From: Streptomyces sp. NBC_01217 | GTDB taxonomy: Bacteria; Actinomycetota; Actinomycetes; Streptomycetales; Streptomycetaceae | Direction: 5' to 3' | Assembly: GCF_035994185.1 (NCBI RefSeq) | Contig: NZ_CP108538.1 | Coordinates: 2,108,001-2,172,000 of the forward strand | DNA: 64,000 nt | Shown: piece after piece, positions 43,701-50,562 of the stretch | Numbering within the stretch: position 1 is the first letter of the stretch | How the letters are laid out: every line of letters begins with the position of its first letter | Position numbers and translations under genes: made by a program | Notes under the pieces: generated by a model | What the model was told of the DNA's origin: nothing | Seen by the model: only the letters and a program-made list of their open reading frames with translations | Database searches by the model: none

Positions 43701-44078
43701 GCGGGACTGGGCGGCCGCGAGGGTGGTGAAGGCGCTGCCGTCGGTGCTGCCGAGCACCGCGACGGTCTGTGACCGGGCCTCCCAGGTGGTGGGGAGCTTC
43801 AGGGCGACGCTGTCGACCCGGGTTCCGGTGCCGAGGTCGACCTGCACCCACTGGGGGAACGACCCGGCCGGGCCCTCCCAGTAGGACGCCTGGCTTCCGT
43901 CGGTGACGTTGCCGGCCGGGTACGCGCCATGGGCGCCGCCGGCCGTGGCCGTTCTGCCGAGCGCCAGGTTGGGCCCGTCAGCTGCTGCGTATGCGGTGAC
44001 CGGCAGGAGTCCGACAGCGACCAGTGCGGCTATCAGCATGCCGACCGTCAACCGCCAGCTCAGGATTTTGCCTCTCAT
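40704..44078 (-). CDS. Modular secreted GH87-like enzyme C
   Basis: A 1124-residue exported protein with a signal peptide (VGMLIAALVAVGLLPVTAYA), two discoidin domains (~33-320; the second, with TYWESAGFPSSLTVKLGANA, matches the third discoidin of gene B), two CARDB domains (~322-560), a CBM35-like sandwich (~565-720) and a right-handed beta-helix (~730-1124). TYADGINFANG and NTGDDALAVW hold D906 and D929/D930, the same 23/24-residue spacing as in A and B. VWIPAGQWRQ, GAGMWHSQLY and RANGIAVYGGFGNTIENNII are typical of GH87/GH55-like helices. It shares its modular plan with B but lacks the FN3 pair and one discoidin, so both probably come from duplication. Its promoter region is AT-rich. Confidence 0.75.
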   Translation of the reverse strand: MRGKILSWRLTVGMLIAALVAVGLLPVTAYAAADGPNLALGRTATAGGAHGAYPAGNVTDGSQASYWEGPAGSFPQWVQVDLGTGTRVDSVALKLPTTWEARSQTVAVLGSTDGSAFTTLAAAQSRAFSPSQANTVTIGLTSVTTRYLRIQVTSNSGWNAAQLSELEVYGEGGPVDPPPVQGTNLARNKPIEATSTTQTYVAANANDDSATTYWESAGFPSSLTVKLGANADVEAVVVKLNPDQAWGPRTQSIEVLGREQAASGFTSLKARADYAFSPSSGQNTVTIPVTGRYADLRLTFFSNTGAPGGQVAEFQVVGTAAPNPDLTVTDLTWTPSSPSETDSVTVNATVRNAGTAAAPATTVQVSLEGAVAGSAPVPALAAGASATVPVAVGKRPMGSYTVSAVVDPTDTVAEQDNSNNSRTASVKLVVGQSPGPDLRVTGITTNPASPAVGSAVSFTVAVENRGTTGVSAGTVTRLTAGTTTLNGAAGAIAAGQTATVAISGTWTATSGGATLTATADATGTVSETDENNNVFTRSLVVGRGAAVPYTEYEAEDAHYDGTLLTSDQKRTFGHTNFATESSGRKSVRLNSQGQYVEFTATNPSNSIVVRNSVPDSAAGGGAEATISLYADGAFVRKLTLSSKHSWLYGTTDDPEGLTNQPGGDARRLFDESHALLTQTYPVGTKFRLQRDSGDSAPFYIIDLIDLEQVAPPAAKPANCTSITEYGAVPNDGIDDTDALQRAVTADQNGQISCVWIPAGQWRQEQKILTDDPLNRGQFNQVGIRDVTIRGAGMWHSQLYTLTPPHQAGGINHPHEGNFGFDIDHNTQISDIAIFGSGQIRGGDGNAEGGVGLNGRFGKGTKISNVWIEHANVGVWAGRDYSNIPELWGPGDGLEFTGMRIRNTYADGINFANGTRNSTVFDSSFRNTGDDALAVWASKYVKDTSVDIGSNNHFRNNTIQLPWRANGIAVYGGFGNTIENNIISDTMNYPGIMLATDHDPLPFSGQTLIANNALHRTGGAFWNEDQEFGAITLFAQGQPIPGVTIRDSEILDSTYDGIQFKTGGGEMPDVKITNVRIDKSNNGSGVLAMSGARGSATLTGVTITNSAEGDVLIEPGSQFVVNRTG

Positions 44079-44417
44079 ATGGGCCTCTCCGCCTGCTGGG
44101 CCCCGGCGCCGCGCTGAAAACAGTGACTCTCGCCAGGAACCCAGCGGAACTCTGACAATGAATAACGGCTACCTACAGACTTATTGAGCTTTTTCGTTAA
44201 TCTTTTGCACCGTCGGGGTGTCAGGTTTCTATCAGGTCACCGCTTTGTCAACAGCCGTGACACGACCTCCAGTTGGGGCGCGACATCCCCGCAGGTCAGC
44301 GTCGAAGCCCTGGAGGCCCCTTGACGACAAACGGCTCCGGGGCCGAGGAGGCGGGTGCCTCCCCGGCCCCGGAGCCGAGGAACGAAGGGGTGAAGGGGTG
44401 AATGGGTGGGTGAAGGG
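44079..44417. other. Gene-free region: gene C promoter and lacI terminator
   Basis: 339 bases without a gene. The gene C side (44150-44210) is unusually AT-rich for this genome (TAATGAATAACGG, TTATTGAGCTTTTTCG), as expected for a strong promoter. The lacI side holds a hairpin and a short imperfect GGGTGAA repeat (44385-44420). The lacI operator-like element is not obvious here. Confidence 0.6.
44332..44377. terminator. Terminator downstream of lacI
   Basis: CGGCTCCGGGGCCG (44332-44345) pairs with CGGCCCCGGAGCCG (44364-44377); inside, GGAGGC and GCCTCC pair around GGGT. It lies 41 bases past the lacI stop. Confidence 0.88.
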
Positions 44418-45428
44418 TCAGCCGAGCGGCGGCGGCGCCGTCGAGCCCCGCACGACGAGCTCGGGCTCGAAGAGCAGCTCACCGGGGTCCGTCTGCGTGC
44501 CCTGGATCTGGGCACTGAGCAGCTCGACCGCCGCGCGTCCCATCGACTCGATGGGCTGGCGGACGGTGGAGAGCGGCGGCTCCGTGCAGTTCATGAAGGC
44601 GGAGTCGTCGAAACCGATGACCGAAACCTGCGAAGGAACCGAGAGCCCGCGCCTGCGCGCGGCCCTTATGGCACCCAGGGCGAGCGGGTCGCTGGCGCAC
44701 ACTATGCCGGTGACACCCCGCTCCAGGAGGCGGTTGGCGGCTGCCTGGCCTCCTTCGAGCGAGAAGATCGACCGGACGACATGCTCGTCGGGCAGCTTCG
44801 CGCCCGCGGCCTCCGCCATCGCTCGGGCGGCTTCGAGCTTGCGCCGCGACGGGACGTGGTCGCTGGGGCCGAGGACGAGTCCGATCCGCTCGTGCCCGAG
44901 CGAGGCGAGGTGGCGCCATGCCTGCTCGATGGCGACGGCGTCGTCGCAGGAGACGCAGGGGAAGTTGAGCCCCTCGATGGAGGCGTTGACGAGGACCACC
45001 GGGATGTTGCGCTCCGCCAGCTGGCGGTAGTGGTCGTGCGGCGCGTCCGCCTGCGCGAACAGTCCGCCGGCGAAGACCACGCCGGACACCTGCTGCTGGA
45101 GGAGAAGCTCCACGTAGTCGGCCTCGGAGACGCCGCCCTTGGTCTGCGTACAGAGGACGGGGGTCAGCCCCTGCTGCGCGAGCGCGCCGCCGATCACTTC
45201 CGCGAAAGCGGGGAAGATGGGGTTCTGCAGCTCCGGCAGGACGAGGCCGACGAGACGCGCGCGCTCTCCGCGCAGCTGCGTGGGCCGCTCGTATCCGAGC
45301 ACGTCCAGCGCCGTGAGGACGGACCGCCGCGTCGCCTCGGAGACACCGGGCTTGCCGTTGAGCACACGGCTGACCGTCGCCTCGCTGACTCCCACCTTCT
45401 TGGCCACATGAGCAAGTCGTCGCGTCAT
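44418..45428 (-). CDS. LacI-family repressor of the glucan locus
   Basis: A 336-residue regulator. The N-terminal helix-turn-helix and hinge are RRLAHVAKKVGVSEATVSRV and LNGKPGVSEATR; the rest is a periplasmic-binding-protein-like sensor (VGLVLPELQNPIFPAF, VSGVVFAGGL, IPVVLVNASIEGLNFPCVSC, VSVIGFDDSAFM). It probably represses the importer and glucanase genes until an oligosaccharide binds. The element at its own start codon recurs upstream of the binding-protein gene. The ATG at 45428 (MTRRLAHVA) is the usual family start. Confidence 0.93.
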   Translation of the reverse strand: MTRRLAHVAKKVGVSEATVSRVLNGKPGVSEATRRSVLTALDVLGYERPTQLRGERARLVGLVLPELQNPIFPAFAEVIGGALAQQGLTPVLCTQTKGGVSEADYVELLLQQQVSGVVFAGGLFAQADAPHDHYRQLAERNIPVVLVNASIEGLNFPCVSCDDAVAIEQAWRHLASLGHERIGLVLGPSDHVPSRRKLEAARAMAEAAGAKLPDEHVVRSIFSLEGGQAAANRLLERGVTGIVCASDPLALGAIRAARRRGLSVPSQVSVIGFDDSAFMNCTEPPLSTVRQPIESMGRAAVELLSAQIQGTQTDPGELLFEPELVVRGSTAPPPLG

Positions 45429-45445
45429 GAACGCAAGACTATCGC
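45428..45445 (-). promoter_or_regulatory. LacI autoregulatory element at the lacI start
   Basis: On the minus strand GCGATAGTCTTGCGTTCA runs straight into the lacI start codon. Except for one inserted base it equals the element upstream of the binding-protein gene. TTGCG is repeated within a few bases. Binding here would block lacI translation-proximal transcription and give autoregulation. Confidence 0.55.
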
Positions 45446-45916
45446 AAGCACCGCAAAAATGTTGCGTGCCCCCGTCAGCGGATCACGCCCGGCACGCACG
45501 CTCAGCTGTTCACGGTCAGCAGCGCGCACTCAGCGGCGGCCGACGAGCAGCGCAGCCGAAGCGGGGCACGCCGAGCAGCCCGCGCCGAGCAGCCACGTCC
45601 TCGACCGGCCGACCTGCCCTGTCGGGCTGCCTGGCCCAGAGCTCCTCGTTCTCCGTGCGGAACCAGGCGTCCCCGCTCGCCCGGCGCGAGGAGCCAACGC
45701 ACTGCGGCGAGGGCCGCTGCCGGACCTGACGTGCGCAAGACGGGATGAGAGACGCCGTTGGACATGCGGGCACCTGCCGCACGCCGCCGTGGACCGGCAT
45801 CCGCGTTCCTGGAGACGCCCGGTCACCACCTCGGCTTTCGCCGCGAAAGCCGCGTTCCCTTCACCCCGAGAAGAACTAAGTGGACCTTCACGGTCCGGTC
45901 GGCCGACACTTCGGGT
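45446..45916. other. Gene-free region with degenerate coding traces
   Basis: About 470 bases with no intact gene. Several overlapping open frames occur on the minus strand, one ending AECALLTVNS and another holding GDAWFRTENEELWARQP, but none has a ribosome site or a family match. It may be decayed sequence between the lacI gene and the broken dapA. Confidence 0.4.
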
Positions 45917-46259
45917 ATGACAGCACCCACAGCCCCTTTCGGCGTGCGAGGAGCTGAACCTGCCGTTGTACGCGGTGGGCGCGGCGGGCTATGTCAGCAC
46001 GGTCGCCAATGTGGCGCCCCGGCAGCTGCGGGCGGTCCTGGACGCCTTCGACGCCGGGGACACCGCCGGGGCCGCCCGGCTCAACCGGCTGACGCTCCCG
46101 CTCGCCGAGCTGATGATGGCGTCCGGGCTGCCGGGCACGGTCACGGCGAAGGCGCTGCTCGACGCCGGACCGGTCCGCGAACCGCTGCAGCCCGCCGGGC
46201 GCGGGGCGACCGACGGGCTGCAGAAGGCGTACGAGGAACTCCTCGCCGCCACACGTTAG
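45917..46259 (+). pseudogene. Internally deleted dihydrodipicolinate-synthase (DapA) remnant
   Basis: An ATG at 45917 opens MTAPTAPFGV, the usual N-terminal style of a Streptomyces DapA paralogue. After about 10 codons the frame loses similarity. From about 45951, in another phase, the C-terminal quarter of a DapA protein follows: ELNLPLYAVGAAGYVSTVAN, VAPRQLRAVLDAFDAGD and GPVREPLQPAG. The catalytic lysine region and some 180 codons are gone, so it cannot be active. It ends overlapping the convergent dapD stop by four bases, a natural place for a lysine-pathway gene; an intact dapA must lie elsewhere. Confidence 0.82.
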
Positions 46260-47245
46260 TTGTGGCTGTGCAGGACGTCGTTGAGGCCGTCCCAGACCGC
46301 GTTGTTCGGGCGGGCCTCGACGGCGCCGGTGACCGAGTTGCGGCGGAAGAGGATGTTCGAGGCGCCGGAGAGCTCACGGGCCTTGACGATCTGGCCGTCC
46401 GGCAGCGTGACGCGCGTACCGGCGGTGACGTAGAGCCCGGCCTCGACGACGCACTCGTCGCCGAGCGCGATCCCGACACCCGCCTCGGCACCGATCAGGC
46501 AGCGCTCGCCGATGACGATGCGTTCCTTGCCGCCCCCGGAGAGGGTGCCCATGGTGGAGGCGCCGCCGCCGATGTCTGAGCCGTCGCCGACGACGACACC
46601 GGCGGAGATCCGGCCCTCGACCATCGACGTACCGAGGGTGCCCGCGTTGAAGTTGACGAAGCCCTCGTGCATGACGGTGGTGCCGGAGGCGAGGTGCGCA
46701 CCGAGCCTGACCCGGTCGGCGTCGGCGATCCGGACGCCCTTCGGCGCGACGTAGTCCGTCATCCGGGGGAACTTGTCGACCGAGGTGACCTGGAGGTGCA
46801 GGCCCTCGGCGCGGGCGTTCAGCCGCACCTTCTCCAGGTCGTCGACGGCGACCGGACCGAGCGAGGTCCAGGCGACGTTGGAGAGGAGGCCGAAGACGCC
46901 GTCCAGGTTCTGGCCGTGCGGCCGGACGAGGCGGTGCGAGAGGAGGTGCAGACGCAGGTACGCGTCGTGCGCGTCGAGCGGCTTGTCGTCGAGCGAGGCG
47001 ATGACCGTACGTACGGCGACGATCTCGACACCGCGGCGGGCGTCCACGCCGATGGCCTTGGCCGCGCCCTCACCGAGGAAATTGACGGCCTGGTCGGGGG
47101 TGAGCCGTTCGGTTCCGGCCGGGCCGGGCTCGGCAAAGAGCTCGGGGGCGGGGAACCAGGTGTCGAGAACGGAACCGTCGCCGGCGATGGTGGCGAGGCC
47201 GGCGGCGACGGCGCCGGTGGTGCGAGCAGGAGTCGTGTCGGTCAT
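46256..47245 (-). CDS. dapD: Tetrahydrodipicolinate N-succinyltransferase
   Basis: A 329-residue cytoplasmic enzyme of the succinylase branch of lysine and diaminopimelate synthesis. The actinobacterial DapD layout is clear: an alpha/beta N-terminal domain ([20 protein letters not shown]) and a left-handed beta-helix from about residue 165 ([80 protein letters not shown]). [11 protein letters not shown] includes residues of the acceptor site. The product feeds the LL-Dap of the cell wall. Confidence 0.96.
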   Translation of the reverse strand: MTDTTPARTTGAVAAGLATIAGDGSVLDTWFPAPELFAEPGPAGTERLTPDQAVNFLGEGAAKAIGVDARRGVEIVAVRTVIASLDDKPLDAHDAYLRLHLLSHRLVRPHGQNLDGVFGLLSNVAWTSLGPVAVDDLEKVRLNARAEGLHLQVTSVDKFPRMTDYVAPKGVRIADADRVRLGAHLASGTTVMHEGFVNFNAGTLGTSMVEGRISAGVVVGDGSDIGGGASTMGTLSGGGKERIVIGERCLIGAEAGVGIALGDECVVEAGLYVTAGTRVTLPDGQIVKARELSGASNILFRRNSVTGAVEARPNNAVWDGLNDVLHSHN

Positions 47246-47337
47246 GACAGGAAACCTAACCGGCCAGGCACCGCCTCAGCCAACCGGTCTCGCCCGATGG
47301 TCGCCGCACGGCCCCCCGGGAGCCCGCTACCACCTGC

Positions 47338-48570
47338 TCAGCCGGGCTGCGCCTGCCGCTCAGGGGCGGGTGCGGGCGCCTTCTCGCGCACCGGCCCGCG
47401 CAGCCGCCGCGCCGCGAGCACCGCCGCCCCGGCGCCGCCCGCCAGCACTGCGCAGACCGGCCAGAGCAGCCCCGGCGCGGCGGCGTAGAGGGCGCCGCCG
47501 AGGGGTGGTGCCAGCACCTGGCCGCTGATGGAGGCGCCCGCGTACAGGCTCTGGAAGCGGCCCTGCGCATGGCCGGGTGCCTGGTCGGCGACGTATGCCG
47601 TCGCGGTGGTCTTGTAGAGGATCTCGCCCGCGGTCAGCGAGGCCATCATGGTGACGGCGAACAGCGCCCCGGCCCCCGGGATCAGCACCGCATAGCCCAG
47701 CCCCACCAGCAGCAGCCCGGTGCCCACGATGCTCAGCGACGCGCGTCGGCGCAGCGCGTGGGCCGCCGGGAGTTCCAGCAGGAGGATGAGGCCGCCGTTG
47801 ATGGACAGCAGCCAGCCGTAGAACTGGGCGCTGCGGCCGTGCTCGGTGAGGAAGACGGGCAGGGTCGAGTACTGCTGCCGGTAGACGAGGTCGACGCAGA
47901 GGATCGCGGCGAGCAGGATCAGCACCGCGGGCCTGGCCCGCAGCTCACGCCACAGCCCCGGTGCGCCGGGCGCGCGCACCGGCCGGTTGTGCGCGGTGCC
48001 GCGCGCCGGGAGCACCATCGCCGCGTACCCGGCGAAGAGCAGCGTCCCGAGGCCGTCGGCGACGAACAGCCAGTCGTACGAGAAGCGGGCGGCGATCAGC
48101 GCGCCGAGCGGCGGGCCGATGGCGAACGCGGCGTTGCCCGCGGCGCGCACGAGGGCGAAGCTCTGGCGCCGGCCGCCCTCGGGGACGGAGACGGCGACGA
48201 GGGCGGAGTTCGCGACGCGTACGACACCTGCCGCGTACTGCGCGAGCGGCAGCACCCCGTACATCGCCGCGACCGGCAGCACCGGCAGGGTGGCGAGCGC
48301 CGTCCCGCCCACCAGCGCACCGGTCAGGAGCATCCGGCGGTGGCCGTAGTGGTCGCCGAACCAGCCGCCGGTGAAGTTTCCCGCGACGAGGCCGACGCCG
48401 CCGATGCCCGCGATCACTCCGGCCTGCGGGACGGTCAGCTCGCGCGGTCCGGTCAGATAGACGAAGAGGTAGACGAAGGTGAAGCTGACGACCCCGTTGA
48501 GGAAGGCGCCGAAGGCCAGCGGCCGTACCGTGCGCGGTACGTCCCGCACGACCCCGAAGAACCTCATCAT
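47338..48570 (-). CDS. MFS transporter
   Basis: A 410-residue 12-helix transporter. Loop 2-3 reads GGWFGDHYGHRRMLLTG, the MFS signature; LVRAAGNAAFAIGPPLGALI is the helix-5 motif of drug-exporting DHA1-type carriers. It is divergent from the HxlR-peroxiredoxin gene across 115 bases, so that regulator may control it. ATG at 48570 has GGGGGAGG upstream; a GTG two codons earlier is less well placed. Confidence 0.87.
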   Translation of the reverse strand: MMRFFGVVRDVPRTVRPLAFGAFLNGVVSFTFVYLFVYLTGPRELTVPQAGVIAGIGGVGLVAGNFTGGWFGDHYGHRRMLLTGALVGGTALATLPVLPVAAMYGVLPLAQYAAGVVRVANSALVAVSVPEGGRRQSFALVRAAGNAAFAIGPPLGALIAARFSYDWLFVADGLGTLLFAGYAAMVLPARGTAHNRPVRAPGAPGLWRELRARPAVLILLAAILCVDLVYRQQYSTLPVFLTEHGRSAQFYGWLLSINGGLILLLELPAAHALRRRASLSIVGTGLLLVGLGYAVLIPGAGALFAVTMMASLTAGEILYKTTATAYVADQAPGHAQGRFQSLYAGASISGQVLAPPLGGALYAAAPGLLWPVCAVLAGGAGAAVLAARRLRGPVREKAPAPAPERQAQPG

Positions 48571-48608
48571 CAGCACCCTCCCCCGACGAGCCCCAGTGGG
48601 TCTCTCTT

Positions 48609-48637
48609 GGGAACTGACTATGGCATCATGTTTTCCC
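48609..48637. promoter_or_regulatory. Possible operator between MFS and HxlR-peroxiredoxin genes
   Basis: GGGAA (48609-48613) and TTCCC (48633-48637) frame an AT-richer stretch (ACTATGGCATCATG) in the divergent promoter. It is a weak candidate site for the HxlR domain. Confidence 0.3.
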
Positions 48638-48685
48638 GCAGGTCAATCAGGCAGTGGACGGCCGCGGGAGAAGAAGGAGGAGCCC

Positions 48686-49573
48686 ATGCCCCAGCGCACC
48701 AGCCTGGCCGACGCCGACTGCGCGATCGCCCAGGCACTCGATGTCGTCGGCGACTGGTGGACCCTGCTGATCGTGCGGGACACGGCGCGCGGGGTGCACC
48801 GCTTCGACGCGCTCCAGGAAGAGCTGGGTGTGTCCCGCAAGGTGCTGACCGAGCGGCTGCGGCTGCTGGTCGACGCGGGGGTGCTGTCCCGGGAGCCGTA
48901 TCAGGACCGGCCACCCCGGTACGAGTACCGGCTCACCCGGCGCGGCCACGCACTGCTGCCCGTACTGATCGCGCTCCAGGACTGGGGCGACGCCTGGGTG
49001 ATGGGAGACGGAGAGATGACGGCAACGGCCACGGAGGCGTCGAGGGAGGCGGCCCGGGTGCACGCCCTGGTGGGCACGCGCCTGCCCGAGCTTCGACTGC
49101 TGGACTACGACGGCGCGTTGCGCGATCCGGTCGCCGACACCCCGTACACCGTCCTGTACTGCTTCCCCAGCGCCTACGCCCGCCGGGACGCGTACCCGCC
49201 GGGCTGGGCCGGGATCCCGGGCGCGAGCGGCTGCACCCTCGAATCCTGCACGTACCGCGACCAGTTGGCCCAATTCACGGCGGCGGGCGCGACCGTGCAC
49301 GGGGTGTCCACCCAACGCCCGGACGAGCAGCGGGCGTTCGCGGACGCGGAGCGGCTGCGCTTCCCGCTGCTGTCGGACGCGGAGCTTGAGCTGACGGCGG
49401 CCCTGCGGCTGCCGACGTTCCGCGCTGCGGGAACCAGCCGGCTGAAGCGGCTGACCCTGGTGGTGGACCGGGACCGGACGGTCCGCGAGGCGCTGTATCC
49501 GATCACGGACATCGAGGCGAGCGTGCAGGCAGCGCTGACGGCGATCCGAAGGGCGAGCACGCCGGACGAGTGA
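48686..49573 (+). CDS. HxlR-type regulator fused to a peroxiredoxin domain
   Basis: A 295-residue two-domain protein. Residues ~1-110 are an HxlR/MarR-like winged helix: DADCAIAQALDVVGDWWTLL, IVRDTARGVHRFDALQEELG, VSRKVLTERLRLLVDAGVL, YEYRLTRRGHALLPVL. After a short linker residues ~130-290 are an AhpC/TSA (PrxQ/BCP-like) peroxiredoxin: VLYCFPSAYARRDAYPPGWA, GCTLESCTYRDQL with C183 and C188 in the CxxxxC spacing of BCP, and ATVHGVSTQRPDEQRAFADA. The fusion suggests a direct peroxide or thiol sensor that changes DNA binding by disulfide formation; this is inference. AAGGAGGAG precedes the ATG. The divergent MFS gene is the likely target. Confidence 0.88.
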   Translation: MPQRTSLADADCAIAQALDVVGDWWTLLIVRDTARGVHRFDALQEELGVSRKVLTERLRLLVDAGVLSREPYQDRPPRYEYRLTRRGHALLPVLIALQDWGDAWVMGDGEMTATATEASREAARVHALVGTRLPELRLLDYDGALRDPVADTPYTVLYCFPSAYARRDAYPPGWAGIPGASGCTLESCTYRDQLAQFTAAGATVHGVSTQRPDEQRAFADAERLRFPLLSDAELELTAALRLPTFRAAGTSRLKRLTLVVDRDRTVREALYPITDIEASVQAALTAIRRASTPDE

Positions 49574-49592
49574 GCGGCATCGGCCGGAGACG

Positions 49593-50129
49593 TCAGCCCG
49601 CGACGCGACGCAGCATCTCCCGCGCGTACGCCTCGTCGTACTCCCCGCCGGTCAGCAGCACCTGCAGACAGATCCCGTCCATGAGCGCGATCAGCGCCCG
49701 CGCCGTGGCCGGATCGGTCCGCCGGGACAGCAGTTCGGCCGTGCCGTCGGTCCACTCGGCGGCGACGGGCCGCAGCGCGGGCCTGCGGAGTGCGGAGAGG
49801 TAAAGCTCGTACTCCAGCTCGGGACGCCCGCGCCCGCCGGAGAAGTACTCCCCCAGCAGCCCGGCCAGTTCCCCTGCGAGGTCGGCCGCCGGGCCGGTCA
49901 ACGCCCCGCTCGCCCGCACGACCTCGGTGAAGTGCTCGTTCGACCGGCGCAGCGCCGCGATCAACAGCTCGTCCAGCGAGGCGAAGTGATACGTCGTCGA
50001 GCCGAGCGGCACATCGGCCTCGGCCGCGACGGAGCGGTGGCTGAGCCCCGCGATGCCCTTCGCGCCGACCACCCGGATAGCGGCGTCGATGATGCGCTCG
50101 CGCCGCTCGGGGTCGTAACGGCGCGCCAT
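49593..50129 (-). CDS. TetR-family repressor
   Basis: A 178-residue regulator: the helix-turn-helix is RIIDAAIRVVGAKGIAGLSH, RSVAAEADVPLGSTTYHFAS; the C-terminal part is a TetR ligand domain. It overlaps the SMR gene stop by one base (TGATG), so the pair is translated together and it most likely represses the SMR efflux gene. Confidence 0.9.
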   Translation of the reverse strand: MARRYDPERRERIIDAAIRVVGAKGIAGLSHRSVAAEADVPLGSTTYHFASLDELLIAALRRSNEHFTEVVRASGALTGPAADLAGELAGLLGEYFSGGRGRPELEYELYLSALRRPALRPVAAEWTDGTAELLSRRTDPATARALIALMDGICLQVLLTGGEYDEAYAREMLRRVAG

Positions 50130-50449
50130 CAGTGGGCCCCTCCCAGATTCAGCACCACCACACCCGCGATGACCAGCGCTATGCCCGCCAGTTTGACCGC
50201 GCTGCCGGACTCCCCCATGAAGAGGATGCCGATGGCGGCGACGGCGGCGGTGCCGATCCCGGCCCAGATGGCATAGGCGGTGCCCATCGACAGTGTCTTC
50301 AGTGTCTGGGCGAGCAGCGCGAAGGCGATGAGATAGCCCGCGACGGTGATGAGCGAGGGCCACAGGCGGGTGAAGCCCTCGCTGTACTTCATGGCCGTCG
50401 TACCGGCCACCTCCGCCGCTATCGCGACGGCGAGCAGTCCATATCCCAT
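50129..50449 (-). CDS. Small multidrug resistance (SMR) transporter
   Basis: A 106-residue protein with four membrane helices. The functional Glu is in helix 1 (LLAVAIAAEVAGTTAMKYSE), and the helix 3-4 motif AYAIWAGIGTAAVAAIGILF is that of EmrE/QacE/SugE proteins, which export cations such as quaternary ammonium or guanidinium as dimers. ATG at 50449 gives the usual SMR length. Confidence 0.92.
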   Translation of the reverse strand: MGYGLLAVAIAAEVAGTTAMKYSEGFTRLWPSLITVAGYLIAFALLAQTLKTLSMGTAYAIWAGIGTAAVAAIGILFMGESGSAVKLAGIALVIAGVVVLNLGGAH

Positions 50450-50562
50450 GTGTACGAGTGTACGCATCGCTGCCCGTGCCGAAAGTACGGCGGCTTTGCG
50501 TCATCCGGGGCGCTACGGTGTCCCGACCAGCACACATGACGACAACACACAACGGAGCAGCA

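Noticed and set aside
44385..44420. GGGTGAA-type short tandem repeat
   Set aside because: Imperfect and only about 35 bases long; it looks like low-complexity sequence around the lacI stop, not a functional array or CRISPR.
45502..45829. Overlapping minus-strand frames in the gap after lacI
   Set aside because: Three frames are open at once, none with a start signal or recognisable domain; listed only as degenerate sequence.
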